Positions 32,422 to 41,297 of a stretch of DNA of 64,000 nt are shown in pieces. The notes beneath the pieces were generated by a model. It had not been told where the DNA came from. It ran no database searches and saw only the letters and a program-made list of their open reading frames with translations. The first letter of the stretch is position 1. Each line of letters opens with the position of its first letter. The position numbers were made by a program, and so were the translations under genes. This DNA comes from Aquamicrobium sp. (GTDB lineage: Bacteria; Pseudomonadota; Alphaproteobacteria; Rhizobiales; Rhizobiaceae). The stretch spans positions 434,001 to 498,000 of the forward strand of contig NZ_JAMLIE010000001.1 of assembly GCF_023954335.1 (NCBI RefSeq), given 5' to 3'.

Positions 32422-33615
32422 ATGAGCGCCCAGCTTTTCCACATTGCGGATCGTGTTCTCAATCGGCCGCTGATGATCACGCAGGACAAGGCTCAGGTAA
32501 TCCTCTCCGTCCTCGCTGGGCGCATCGGCGTCAGTATGCCAGAAGCCAGCCAGTTTGAAGGCTCTCCGTATGCGGGGGGCTCATGGGAAACGAGCCCGTT
32601 CAATGTGGCGGACGGTGTGGCGATCATCACGATCACCGGCTCCCTGGTCAATCGCGGAGCCTGGGTCGGAGCGAACTCAGGGCTTACCTCCTACGAAGGT
32701 ATCGGCCACCAGCTCAAAACCGCGATGGCGGATGACGACATCCATGCGGTCATTCTCGACTTGCATTCGCCCGGCGGGGAGGCAGTTGGCGCCTTCGAGA
32801 CGGCCGCGCTGGTTCGCGATCTCGCCGCAAAGAAGCGCACGGTCGCCGTCGTGAACGGCATGGCCTGCTCAGCAGCTTATGCCATCGTGTCGGGTGCGAC
32901 AAAGATCGTGACGACGGAAACCGGCGTCTCAGGCTCGATAGGTGTCGTGCTGCTGCACGCCGATTTCAGTCAGCAGCTCGATCGTGAAGGCATCAAGCCG
33001 ACGCTTATTCATGCCGGCGCGCACAAGGTCGACGCGAACCCGTTTCAGCCTCTCTCGGCCGCGGTGCGCGCCGACCTGCAGGCTGAGGTAAATTCATTCT
33101 ACGAGGTTTTTGTTTCGACGGTTGCGAAGGGCCGTGGCGGCCGCCTATCAGCCGCGGCAGCACGCCAGACTGAAGCCCGAACCCTCATCGGCAGGGCCGC
33201 GGTGAAAGCAGGCCTGGCGGATGACGTGGGATCGTTTGAAACAGTTCTGGCCGAGTTGTCTCGCAAGTCGGCTCCTTCCGGTTTTCGTCGCTACGATTCC
33301 TCACACGCCGCAGCCTCGGCCGCCTTCCATAACCTCGCGGAGACTACAGGATCCAACACAGGAGTTTCCCCCATGCCTTCAAGCGTCGACCGAAAAGAGC
33401 GGACACGCCAGAGCCTTAACGCACATGCCCGCGATTATTGGGGCCAGCATGCGACGCAGCCGCGCAGCCAGACAGGTTCGCAGGCTGCCGACGAAGAGCA
33501 CGAAGCGGGCGCCGCACGGCAGGCATCGAGGCCAGGTGATCGTCTCTCCGCCATTGCCCGAGCAAGGTACAGGAAGCGCGATCGCAGGGGCTCTGGGGAG
33601 GCGACCAATGAGTAA
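32422..33615 (+). CDS. Phage S49-family capsid maturation protease
   Basis: A 397-residue protein. Residues 60-265 form a ClpP-like serine protease fold: DGVAIITITGSLVNRG, VILDLHSPGGEAVGAF, then VVNGMACSAAYAIVSG with the probable catalytic Ser, and the catalytic-lysine region TETGVSGSIGVV. Such proteases (SppA/S49) process capsid scaffold in tailed phages. The C-terminal 110 residues are Ala/Arg/Gln-rich, scaffold-like and poorly conserved; an internal ATG at 33373 preceded by CAGGAG may make a separate scaffold protein. Its last codons overlap the tape-measure gene, with no capsid gene between, so a deletion is likely. Confidence 0.8.
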   Translation: MSAQLFHIADRVLNRPLMITQDKAQVILSVLAGRIGVSMPEASQFEGSPYAGGSWETSPFNVADGVAIITITGSLVNRGAWVGANSGLTSYEGIGHQLKTAMADDDIHAVILDLHSPGGEAVGAFETAALVRDLAAKKRTVAVVNGMACSAAYAIVSGATKIVTTETGVSGSIGVVLLHADFSQQLDREGIKPTLIHAGAHKVDANPFQPLSAAVRADLQAEVNSFYEVFVSTVAKGRGGRLSAAAARQTEARTLIGRAAVKAGLADDVGSFETVLAELSRKSAPSGFRRYDSSHAAASAAFHNLAETTGSNTGVSPMPSSVDRKERTRQSLNAHARDYWGQHATQPRSQTGSQAADEEHEAGAARQASRPGDRLSAIARARYRKRDRRGSGEATNE

Positions 33616-35527
33616 GCGCACTGTCGAGGCTGTACTGCGCCTTTCATCGAAACTCGGAAACATGGCGGCATTCCGCCAGCTTTCGAGCCATATGGAAGCG
33701 GTTGACAGAAAGGCCAAGGCCGTGAACCGCAGCCAGGCTTTAATCGCCCGATCGGCAAACGGTGCATATGCCGCAACCGCGAGGCTGATCGCGCCTGTGC
33801 TGTCGACCGCGGCCGCAGTTAATGCGACGAAAAACTACGCTGCGATGGATCGCCAGCTCGGTCGCATTGGCGATACTGCAGACGCGACCGTCGAGCAAAC
33901 AGAACGCTTTGGCCGGCGCATGCGTGACCTCGCGGCAGAAGTGCGCATGCCTTTTCAAGAGGTCGTGAGTGGCGTGGCCGAACTGGCGGCCTCGGGGAAA
34001 AATCTCGACGAGATCGGGCAACTCATGCCGCATCTCGCCCGCGTTGCCCACGCCACCGGATCGGAATTTGCCGACATATCGACGACGTCCGACTCTATCG
34101 CCAACGCATTCGGCATCACGGCAAAACAGATGGAAACGTCTTTCGATCTGTTGGCGTACTACGGCAAAGCCGGAAAATTCGAGCTTCGCGACATGGCGGC
34201 CGAGCTGCCATCCCTCGCTCCTGCCTTCGCTGCGCTGGGCTATCGCGGCGAGGAGGCAGTCACAAAGCTTGCCGTCGCCCTCCAGACCGTCCGCATGGAA
34301 ACAGGGACGTCGGGCGAAGCCGCTACGTCGTTTATGGACGTGCTCACCAAGATGCAGAGCGAGACGGTAGCGAACAACTTCAAGAAGTTCGGCATCGACG
34401 TGCGCAAGGCCATGGCGACGGCGCGGCGCGACGGCAAGGACGTGCTCGAAACCTTCAAGGACCTCGCCCTTCAGGCGGTAAAGGGCGACCTTTCCAAGCT
34501 GCCGCAGCTTTTCACCGACAAGCAGATGCAGGTCGGCATGCGATCGCTGATCAATAACTGGTCGGAGTTCGAACAGCTGCTTCAGAGTTCCGACAAGGCC
34601 GCCGGCACAGTTGCGGAAGGGGTGAAGAGATTCTCGAACGACGGCCAGGCTGCCATCGATGCGCTTTCAAACTCCTGGGATCGTCTGGCGAACAGTGTTG
34701 GCCGGGCACTCTACAAAATGGGCGGCGCCTCGATCATGGATCGAGTGTCCAGCGATCTCGAGACCGGAATGTCGCTCAGCGATCACCTTGCCGGCCAGGG
34801 AATGTCGGCGCTTCAGCGCGCAGATTGGACCTATCGACACTACCAATCGGACGATACGAAACAACGGCTCATGGAGTGGGAGGTCGGATACGGCCGAGAT
34901 TCCCAACGCGAGGCGATCAATGCCATCGGTGAAGAGCTCGCCGCGAGGATGCATCAATCGACAGTTTCGCAGTCCCTTCCGGCCGACAAGGCGGGTTTTC
35001 CCATCGAGGGGCCGATTCCTATGATGCGGCCTGACAAGGCGACGGCGGCATCACTCGACGCGGCGCGCTGGAGCCGGCAGGCACGTGTGCCACATGCCTT
35101 TCGCATGGGCATCAAGGCGACACCGACTGGAAGGTATGACAGCTACAACGCCGGCAATAACGCATTAGCCGTCGAGCTGGCTCAGGCGGCGCGGGCGCCA
35201 TCGCATCGCGATGCCGAGCGCGACTCGATGCATGTACTCCGCTCCGATCCCAATGGCGTCGCCGACGCAATCGACGAGGCGCTCGCGAACGGCGGCAGGA
35301 AGCTGCGCGAGGAGGCGGTGCGGGCCGGTGAGGATCTTGGCGCACAGGGTGGTACGACATTGGCTCGAAGCCTCGACGGTGTCGGCCGCCGGATCGGCGA
35401 GGAAGCCGCACGGGCATTTAAGGCCGGCGTCGGAACCATCAATGTCAATGCGAACGTGTCCGGCATCGGATCGGGTGTCTCTGGCAATCGCGGGACCATG
35501 CCCGCGCCCGGCACGACAGCGGAATGA
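33608..35527 (+). CDS. Phage tail tape-measure protein
   Basis: A 639-residue protein starting at ATG 33608 on an 8-bp overlap with the protease gene. Residues 70-320 contain the TP901-type tape-measure domain (YAAMDRQLGRIGDTADATVEQTERF, FQEVVSGVAELAASGKNLDEIGQLM, EFADISTTSDSIANAFGITAKQME, then MRSLINNWSEFEQLL). The C-terminal third is Ala-rich and low in hydrophobic helices. It sets tail length and forms the channel in siphophages and myophages. Tail-tube and sheath genes are not present, so the phage is incomplete. Confidence 0.8.
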   Translation: MSKRTVEAVLRLSSKLGNMAAFRQLSSHMEAVDRKAKAVNRSQALIARSANGAYAATARLIAPVLSTAAAVNATKNYAAMDRQLGRIGDTADATVEQTERFGRRMRDLAAEVRMPFQEVVSGVAELAASGKNLDEIGQLMPHLARVAHATGSEFADISTTSDSIANAFGITAKQMETSFDLLAYYGKAGKFELRDMAAELPSLAPAFAALGYRGEEAVTKLAVALQTVRMETGTSGEAATSFMDVLTKMQSETVANNFKKFGIDVRKAMATARRDGKDVLETFKDLALQAVKGDLSKLPQLFTDKQMQVGMRSLINNWSEFEQLLQSSDKAAGTVAEGVKRFSNDGQAAIDALSNSWDRLANSVGRALYKMGGASIMDRVSSDLETGMSLSDHLAGQGMSALQRADWTYRHYQSDDTKQRLMEWEVGYGRDSQREAINAIGEELAARMHQSTVSQSLPADKAGFPIEGPIPMMRPDKATAASLDAARWSRQARVPHAFRMGIKATPTGRYDSYNAGNNALAVELAQAARAPSHRDAERDSMHVLRSDPNGVADAIDEALANGGRKLREEAVRAGEDLGAQGGTTLARSLDGVGRRIGEEAARAFKAGVGTINVNANVSGIGSGVSGNRGTMPAPGTTAE

Positions 35528-35808
35528 TCTTTGCGCGAACATCGGCCGAGTTCTGCTCGGGGCCGGTCGGGCTCCATTTCGATGTCGATCCTCTCACGCT
35601 GGTTGAGGATGACAGGATCGTCGTAGCATACCAAGATTGTGAGATGCTGCTTACGGTTCTGCGGAAGGCGCGCGCCGTCCTGTACCTTGGGTGCTTCCTC
35701 ACACCGTGGTCCTATGCTCATTTTCGTCTGGAGCACCGCCATGGGATTTGGCGGCTTTTGACCGGTGACGGCGATATGATCAGGTGGCTTCAGCGCCGAT
35801 GCAGCTAG
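35524..35808 (+). CDS. Phage-type hypothetical protein following the tape measure
   Basis: A 94-residue protein on a 4-bp overlap (ATGA) with the tape-measure gene, so translationally coupled. It is beta-rich in the middle (VGLHFDVDPLTLVEDDRIVVAYQD) with many aromatic residues. No family recognised. Position suggests a tail-tip or baseplate accessory component. Confidence 0.5.
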   Translation: MIFARTSAEFCSGPVGLHFDVDPLTLVEDDRIVVAYQDCEMLLTVLRKARAVLYLGCFLTPWSYAHFRLEHRHGIWRLLTGDGDMIRWLQRRCS

Positions 35809-36241
35809 CCACCTCGTAGCCGGATACGACGCCCAGGCGATCGTGGCGTTTCGCTCGCGAAGGATCGGGCGAGCTCGGCGGGGCGCTTTCCAACAACATC
35901 GCCATCGCTTTGAAACTCGTGGGCGAGCTGATCGCGGTTCTTCACACTATGGTCGACATCCACGAGGGCAGTGCAGCGTCGGACGCTTCCCATGCATAGG
36001 CATCTGTTTCAGTGGTTCAAACGTGAAACACTCTGCGTGAAACATGCTGCGCGGCGACAGTTTGCGCCCCGCGGCATGAGACCAGGGGGGGCGCCAGCCG
36101 GCCGACGGTCCCCTGCGCATGTTGTGGTCAGCCGTTCTTGCAGAAGAAAAACAGCACCCGGTTCTGTAGCCGCTCATGCGCCGCAAGAGAACGGAACGCG
36201 GCGAAGCGCTCCTTGATTTGCGAAGAAACCGAACAGGCGGC
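35809..36241. other. No gene recognised
   Basis: About 430 bp between the last phage gene and a small minus-strand ORF. Several short open frames on both strands lack ribosome sites, and I recognise no protein in them. This is likely decayed phage sequence. Confidence 0.4.
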
Positions 36242-36436
36242 TTATCTCGCGTGCTCAATCTGCTTTAGAGCAGGGTGAAGTCCTCGCGACCGTGAACGCG
36301 TCTCTTCGACGAACTTGCGAGCGAAGTCCGCCTTCTCAGACGCGGGATTCCCAGTTTTTGACGCAAGACTACGGGCGACTTTCACAGTCTGTATCTCGAC
36401 CGTCTTGACCGACACGCTGCCTCTCTTTTTCCACAT
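36242..36436 (-). CDS. Small basic hypothetical protein
   Basis: A 64-residue, strongly basic protein (MWKKRGSVSVKTVEIQTVKV at the start) with a GGAGG ribosome site nine bases upstream. It overlaps the 3' end of the GAF-protein gene by 68 bp in another frame and follows it on the same strand, so it may be its downstream partner. No domain recognised. Confidence 0.45.
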   Translation of the reverse strand: MWKKRGSVSVKTVEIQTVKVARSLASKTGNPASEKADFARKFVEETRSRSRGLHPALKQIEHAR

Positions 36437-37418
36437 CGTTCGCTCCCTCCGTTGCAGTCGTCATACAGTGATTTGGGCGTACTAGGCAAATGGTGCTGAC
36501 ACCTGTGATTTCCAGTATCAGCGCTAATGTTTGAGCTACGTGCATCAGGAGTTCGGTGACCGCTTCGTCTGCGAGCCTTCCTTCTATATCGCTGGTGACG
36601 ACGAGCACTCCGTACGGGTCGATACCATCGTCATCAGTTATTGATATAGGTACACTAGTAAAGGACACGTATGTGTCACTGTCGTGATCCTGCCATTTTG
36701 AAGCCCGAGCCCGGCACAATTGAGCAACGGAATCTTCATTCGCATTGCCGGTTAAAATTGGTCGTCGGTCGAGAAAAGCTTTGCCTACATGGCCCTCGCC
36801 AGGAATCCAATCCCGGCCGACGCGACCTTTAGAAGGGTGGGTTCCTGAGGTTTTTCGCCAAGCGGATTTTAGCACGCCATCTGTCGGATCGTATATATAT
36901 ACTCCGATACTCCATTTTTCTGATATCTCGAATCCGAATATGGAATCTCCAGCCATATAGAAAGGAGACATGATCTCATCGATCATTTCGCTGAGATATT
37001 CTTTAGAGTTATTACCATCCCGTATTGCTTTAATGTATTCAATTGACATTGCCCTAAGAGAAAAGGATGCTATATTCTTATAATATAGATCAATAACGAT
37101 TTCTTCAAATTCGTCGTTTTCTGTCTTTAGACGCTCCAAATCCTCTTCGTCTCGGCTCTTCTGAAGGAGCAAACCATAAATATCGTTATGAGCTGGGTGT
37201 GATTTCCGCCAGACAAGAGCATAAAAGATGAGCAGGAACAGCCATGCCACGATCGGGATGTACCATGAAAACTCCCACAGAGGGACCGTGGCTACGCCAA
37301 GAAGCGCCGTTGCAATGGGCAGCACCGCACTCTGCAAAGCGATTGCTGCAGTTTCGTTGTGCGAGTTTCGTTGAGCAAAGCGCGAGAAGAAATCTTTAAA
37401 CGTATTCGTTTGCTCCAT
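36369..37418 (-). CDS. Membrane-anchored coiled-coil GAF-domain protein
   Basis: A 349-residue protein from ATG 37418, preceded by GGGAGGGG. Two membrane helices lie at about residues 25-70 (IALQSAVLPIATALLGVATVPLW and YIPIVAWLFLLIFYALVW). A coiled coil follows (about 80-110, DEEDLERLKTENDEFEEIVIDL), then a GAF-like domain (about 150-320: FEISEKWSIGVYIYDPTDGVL, GEGHVGKAFLDRRPILTGN, FTSVPISITDDDGIDPYGVLVVTSD). It would sense a small molecule or nucleotide at the membrane. The gene is much more AT-rich than the chromosome and lies at the tRNA-proximal end of the island, so it is recent cargo; a role in phage defence is possible but unproven. Confidence 0.6.
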   Translation of the reverse strand: MEQTNTFKDFFSRFAQRNSHNETAAIALQSAVLPIATALLGVATVPLWEFSWYIPIVAWLFLLIFYALVWRKSHPAHNDIYGLLLQKSRDEEDLERLKTENDEFEEIVIDLYYKNIASFSLRAMSIEYIKAIRDGNNSKEYLSEMIDEIMSPFYMAGDSIFGFEISEKWSIGVYIYDPTDGVLKSAWRKTSGTHPSKGRVGRDWIPGEGHVGKAFLDRRPILTGNANEDSVAQLCRARASKWQDHDSDTYVSFTSVPISITDDDGIDPYGVLVVTSDIEGRLADEAVTELLMHVAQTLALILEITGVSTICLVRPNHCMTTATEGANDVEKERQRVGQDGRDTDCESRP

Positions 37419-37582
37419 GCTCCCCTCCCGTTTGCGCAAACGTGACGCGAACTGTGGAAAAGCGCAAGCGCCGCGTGCTTATGGCACGTCCTCAATCAAT
37501 TATTAAAGGTGGATGAAAAGGTGGGCTACTCATCCTATCTTTCATCTAACCAATTGAATTACAAAGCAAATTAGAGAAAAAA

Positions 37583-37599
37583 TGGTGCCCAAGGGCGGA
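37583..37599. repeat. attR-like direct repeat (3' end of tRNA-Phe)
   Basis: Identical 17 bp to 20356-20372, in the same orientation. The first base past the repeat differs (A here, T there), which sets the boundary of identity. It marks the right end of the 17.2-kb island. The 163 bp between this site and the GAF gene contain no recognisable integrase. Confidence 0.8.
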
Positions 37600-37658
37600 A
37601 TCGAACCACCGACACTACGATTTTCAGTCGCATGCTCTACCAACTGAGCTACTTGGGC
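37583..37658 (-). tRNA. tRNA-Phe (GAA)
   Basis: A 76-nt tRNA including encoded CCA, with acceptor GCCCAAG/CTTGGGC. The anticodon loop reads ACTGAAAATC (GAA) and the T-loop GGTTCGATTCC. The gene is intact and its 3' end is the attachment site of the island to the left. Confidence 0.97.
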
Positions 37659-37840
37659 ATTCCAGTGGGGAAATCCGTGCGGATCGTCCCGGCCCCGGCG
37701 ATGTTGGCGATCCGCCGGAAGCGCGTGGGTTATAGCATGAGTTTTCCCCCTGTCCAGCGGGCGGGCCGGGGTTTTCTCAGCTTTTTGCCGAGCCGGCGCA
37801 GGAGGCCGAAAGAGGCGGCGCGGCGCGATCGCCGATCGGG

Positions 37841-38047
37841 CTATCCGCCATTCTCCTCCGGCTTCTCGTCGTCCTCCGTCGCCGGGATGGCGTAGGAGCC
37901 CGAGAGCCAGCGGTTCAGGTCGATGTTCTTGCAGCGCGGCGAGCAGAACGGATAGTCGGCGCGCGAGGACGGCTTGCCGCATTCCGGGCAGGGCCGCTTC
38001 GGCCGCAGCGGCGTGACCTTGGCTTGCGTGTCGTCGGGTCCCGGCAT
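37841..38047 (-). CDS. yacG: DNA gyrase inhibitor YacG, zinc-binding
   Basis: A 68-residue protein with the four-cysteine zinc finger CPECGKP and FCSPRCKNIDLNRWLSG, the YacG signature. YacG binds GyrB and limits supercoiling activity. It starts at ATG 38047, right after the maf stop, and is the last gene of the infA-maf-yacG group; tRNA-Phe follows on the same strand. The acidic C-terminus is normal for alphaproteobacteria. Confidence 0.93.
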   Translation of the reverse strand: MPGPDDTQAKVTPLRPKRPCPECGKPSSRADYPFCSPRCKNIDLNRWLSGSYAIPATEDDEKPEENGG

Positions 38048-38049
38048 CG

Positions 38050-38682
38050 TCAGGCCCTCGCGCCGGCATGCCAGGCCGGATGCACCTTGTAGCCGTCGGC
38101 GGTGAGCAGGCCGACCGTCTCGTAGAGCGGCAGGCCGACGACGCCGGTGTAGGAGCCGACCATCTTGACGACGAAGGCGCCGGCCAGCCCCTGCACGGCG
38201 TAGCCGCCGGCCTTGCCGCGCCATTCGCCGGCCGCGAGATAGGCGTCGAGCTCCTCGCGCGACAGGCGCTTGAAGCGCACCCGCGTCTCGCTGAGGCGCT
38301 GGCGCACCTTGCCGGCCGGCGTGATCAGGCACACGCCTGTATAGACGCGGTGCGAGCGCCCCGACAGGAGGCGGAGGCAGTTAGAGGCCTCGTCCGTCGT
38401 CTCGGCCTTGGGCAGGATGCGCCTGCCGACCGCGACCACCGTGTCGGCGGCGAGGATGAAGCCGCCCGCTTCCGGCGCGCCGTCGGCGCGCAACCCCTCG
38501 AGCGCCTTCTCCGCCTTGCCGCGCGACAGCCGCTTGGCGAGCGAGCGCGGATGCTCGGCCCGCATCGGGGTCTCGTCCATGTCGGCGGGATAGAGCCGGT
38601 CGGGCTCGATGCCTGCCTGCTGCAGAAGCGCGAGCCGTCTCGGCGATCCCGAGGCGAGCACCAGCTTGGAAGGGGCGTTCAT
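38050..38682 (-). CDS. maf: Maf-family nucleotide pyrophosphatase
   Basis: A 210-residue house-cleaning enzyme that hydrolyses non-canonical or excess nucleoside triphosphates and slows septum formation when overproduced. The N-terminal LVLASGSPRRLALL and central FILAADTVV motifs are diagnostic; KAGGYAVQGLAG and the downstream SYTGVVGLPLYET complete the family pattern. Substrate (dTTP/UTP or m7GTP) cannot be fixed by eye. It lies 33 bp after infA and 2 bp before yacG. Confidence 0.93.
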   Translation of the reverse strand: MNAPSKLVLASGSPRRLALLQQAGIEPDRLYPADMDETPMRAEHPRSLAKRLSRGKAEKALEGLRADGAPEAGGFILAADTVVAVGRRILPKAETTDEASNCLRLLSGRSHRVYTGVCLITPAGKVRQRLSETRVRFKRLSREELDAYLAAGEWRGKAGGYAVQGLAGAFVVKMVGSYTGVVGLPLYETVGLLTADGYKVHPAWHAGARA

Positions 38683-38715
38683 CGCAGGTCCGTCGGCAAG
38701 GGTGGCGAAAGGCCG

Positions 38716-38934
38716 CTACTTGAAGCGATAGGTGATGCGGCCCTTGGTCAGGTCGTAGGGCGTCATCTCGACCAGAACCTTGTCGCCGGTCAGCACGCGG
38801 ATCCGGTTCTTGCGCATGCGCCCGGCCGTATGTGCGATGATCTCGTGTTCGTTTTCGAGCTTGACCCTGAACATCGCGTTCGGCAACAGTTCAGTGACGA
38901 CGCCCGGAAACTCCAGTACTTCTTCCTTCGGCAT
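38716..38934 (-). CDS. infA: Translation initiation factor IF-1
   Basis: A 72-residue S1/OB-fold protein with the full IF-1 sequence pattern: [20 protein letters not shown], then [28 protein letters not shown] and [11 protein letters not shown] at the end. It occupies the A site of the 30S subunit during initiation. Essential, intact and in the standard rhizobial position before maf. Confidence 0.98.
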
Positions 38935-39049
38935 CCGATACCTGTCTTGATTGGGATTTCCGGCCGCCCGGCCGCAAACTTGCGCGGAACCTATATGATT
39001 GCGGCCGCTTTGTGAACACGCTTATTCGCGCATTGTTCACGCCCCTTTT

Positions 39050-39490
39050 TCACGCCCTTTTAGCAAGCCGTTCAGTGATGCGCGCCTCCAGCCTGTCGCG
39101 CACATCGCGATAGGCGTCCATGATGCGCTCGCGCGTGCCGGTGGCGGTGGAAGGGTCGGCGGTCGGCCAGTATTCGACGTCGACGGCGAGCGAGCGGGTG
39201 AGCTCGAGCGCGGCGTGGTGGGCTTCCGGCGCCAGCGTGACGATCAGGTCGAAATAGGCGTCCTCCATGTCGTCGAGCCGCTGCGGCTGGCGCTGGCCGA
39301 GCGAGAGGCCCTTCTCGTCCAGCACCGCGTCGACGAACGGGTCGCGCTGGCCGGCGCGCACCCCGGCCGAGGCGACGAAGGTGCCCGCCGGCAGGACCTT
39401 GCGCGCCAGCACCTCGGCCATGGGCGAGCGGATGGCGTTCATGCCGCACAGGAACAGGATCGAGCGGGGAGGGCGGGCGCCCGACACCAC
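39050..39490 (-). CDS. Low-molecular-weight protein tyrosine phosphatase-like / arsenate-reductase-like protein
   Basis: A 146-residue protein with the P-loop ILFLCGMNAIRSPMAE (C-x5-R-S) near residue 15 and the general-acid Asp in the late DVEYWPTADPS. Members dephosphorylate phosphotyrosine or reduce arsenate; here the conserved housekeeping operon argues for a phosphatase. The start overlaps nothing; UPF0262 ends 6 bp upstream. Confidence 0.85.
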   Translation of the reverse strand: MVSGARPPRSILFLCGMNAIRSPMAEVLARKVLPAGTFVASAGVRAGQRDPFVDAVLDEKGLSLGQRQPQRLDDMEDAYFDLIVTLAPEAHHAALELTRSLAVDVEYWPTADPSTATGTRERIMDAYRDVRDRLEARITERLAKRA

Positions 39491-39496
39491 CGGCGC

Positions 39497-39979
39497 CTAC
39501 CCTTTCCAGTGCAGGACGCAGACCAGCGTGAACAGGCGCCGCGCGGTGTCGAAATCGACGTCGATCTTGCCGGTCAGGCGGTCCATCAGCGTCTGCGAGC
39601 CTTCGTTGTGAAGCCCGCGCCGGCCCATGTCGATGGCCTCGATCTGCGACGGCGTCGAGGAGCGGATCGCCTCGTAATAGCTTTCGCAGATCAGGAAATA
39701 GTCCTTCACCACCCGGCGGAACGGAGTGAGCGACAGGATGTGGGTGGCGACCGGGTCGCCGTTCTCGCGTGCCACCGCGAAGACCAGCCGCGCCTCGGCC
39801 AGCGACAGCCGGAGCCGGTAGGGGCCGGTGCCGGAATCGCCCACCGGCCGGAACGAGTTCTCCTCGATCAGGTCGAATATCGCTACCGCGCGCTCGTGCT
39901 CGACGTCGGGCGTCGAGCGGCCGATGGTCTCGTCCAGCTCGACGTCGATCAGGCGGGCACTGGCGTCCGGCTGGCCCAT
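39497..39979 (-). CDS. UPF0262 family protein
   Basis: A 160-residue protein conserved in alphaproteobacteria, always near hisD. Recognised by RLIDVELDETIGRSTPDVEHER, AIFDLIEENSFRP, then FLICESYYEAIRSSTPSQIEAIDMGRRGLHNEGS. Function is unknown. ATG 39979 follows the hisD stop by 5 bp, so it is in the same operon. The much longer open frame upstream is a shadow of hisD. Confidence 0.9.
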   Translation of the reverse strand: MGQPDASARLIDVELDETIGRSTPDVEHERAVAIFDLIEENSFRPVGDSGTGPYRLRLSLAEARLVFAVARENGDPVATHILSLTPFRRVVKDYFLICESYYEAIRSSTPSQIEAIDMGRRGLHNEGSQTLMDRLTGKIDVDFDTARRLFTLVCVLHWKG

Positions 39980-39984
39980 CGCGC

Positions 39985-41283
39985 TCAGCCTCCCGGGTTC
40001 AGCCGGATGGCGACGGAGGCGGCGTGGCCGTCGAGGTTCTCCGCCCGCGCCAGCGCGATCGCCGCCGGCCCGAGCGCGCGCAGCTGCTCGGGGCCGAGCT
40101 TCAGCACCGATGTGCGCTTGACGAAGTCGAGCACGGACAGGCCCGAGGAGAACCGCGCCGAGCGCGCCGTCGGCAGCACGTGGTTGGAGCCGCCGACATA
40201 GTCGCCGATCACCTCCGGCGTGTGCCGGCCGAGGAACACTGCCCCGGCGTTGCGGATCTGCGGCAGCAGGGCGTCGGGGTCCTCCACCGCGAGCTCGACA
40301 TGCTCGGCCGCGATGCGGTTGGCGAGCGGCACGGCGTCTTCCAGATCGCGCACGAGGATGATCGCGCCGAAGTCGCGCCAGCTCGCGGCGGCGGTTTCGC
40401 CGCGCGGCAGGCGCGCGATCTGGCGCGCGACCTCTTTCTCCACCGCGTCGGCGAGGGCGGCATCGTCGGTGACGAGGATCGACTGCGCGGCCGCGTCGTG
40501 CTCGGCCTGGGCGATCAGGTCGGCGGCCAGCCATGCCGGGTCGTTGGCGGCGTCGGCGATCACCAGCACTTCGGAAGGGCCGGCGATCATGTCGATGCCG
40601 ACCGTGCCGAACACGCGCCGCTTGGCGGCGGCGACGAAGGCGTTGCCCGGCCCGACGATCTTGGCCACCGGCGCGATGGTCTCGGTGCCGTAGGCGAGCG
40701 CCGCGATCGCCTGCGCGCCGCCGACCCGGTAGATCTCGGAGACGCCGGCAAGGCGCGCCGCCGCCAGAACCAGCGGGTTCAACTGCCCGCGCGGCGAGGG
40801 AACGGTGATGACGACGCGCTCGACGCCGGCGACCTTCGCCGGCACGGCGTTCATCAGCACCGAGCTCGGATAGCTCGCCGTGCCGCCCGGCACGTAGAGC
40901 CCGACCGCCTCGACCGCGCTCCAGCGCGAGCCGAGCTCGACGCCGAGCGCGTCGGTGTAGCGGTCGTCCTTCGGCATCTGCCGCGCATGGTGGCTGGCGA
41001 TGCGCTCATGCGCGAACTCCAGCGCCGCGAGCGTATCCTTGTCGACGGCTTTCATCGCTGCGTCGACCTCGGCCTCGCCGATCCTGATCCCGGCTGCGGT
41101 GAGGTCGAGCCCGTCGAAGCGGGCGGTGTAGTCGATCAGCGCTTTGTCGCCTTCGGCGCGCACGCGGGCGATGATGTCGCGCACCGTCGCATCGACGTCC
41201 TCCGACACCTCGCGCTTGGTGGCGAGGAAGGCGGCGAAGCGGGTTTCGAAATCGGGATCGGCGCGGTCGAGGCGCAGCGGCAT
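39985..41283 (-). CDS. hisD: Histidinol dehydrogenase
   Basis: A 432-residue zinc enzyme that oxidises L-histidinol to L-histidine with two NAD+. Family motifs: GLYVPGGTASYPSSVLMNAVPA, RVGGAQAIAALAYGTE, KIVGPGNAFVAAAKR, IDMIAGPSEVLVIAD, then AEHVEL with the catalytic Glu/His and SNHVLPT. Length is standard. It is cotranscribed with DUF2948 (14 bp upstream) and UPF0262. Confidence 0.97.
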   Translation of the reverse strand: MPLRLDRADPDFETRFAAFLATKREVSEDVDATVRDIIARVRAEGDKALIDYTARFDGLDLTAAGIRIGEAEVDAAMKAVDKDTLAALEFAHERIASHHARQMPKDDRYTDALGVELGSRWSAVEAVGLYVPGGTASYPSSVLMNAVPAKVAGVERVVITVPSPRGQLNPLVLAAARLAGVSEIYRVGGAQAIAALAYGTETIAPVAKIVGPGNAFVAAAKRRVFGTVGIDMIAGPSEVLVIADAANDPAWLAADLIAQAEHDAAAQSILVTDDAALADAVEKEVARQIARLPRGETAAASWRDFGAIILVRDLEDAVPLANRIAAEHVELAVEDPDALLPQIRNAGAVFLGRHTPEVIGDYVGGSNHVLPTARSARFSSGLSVLDFVKRTSVLKLGPEQLRALGPAAIALARAENLDGHAASVAIRLNPGG

Positions 41284-41297
41284 GGCGGAACGCTTCC

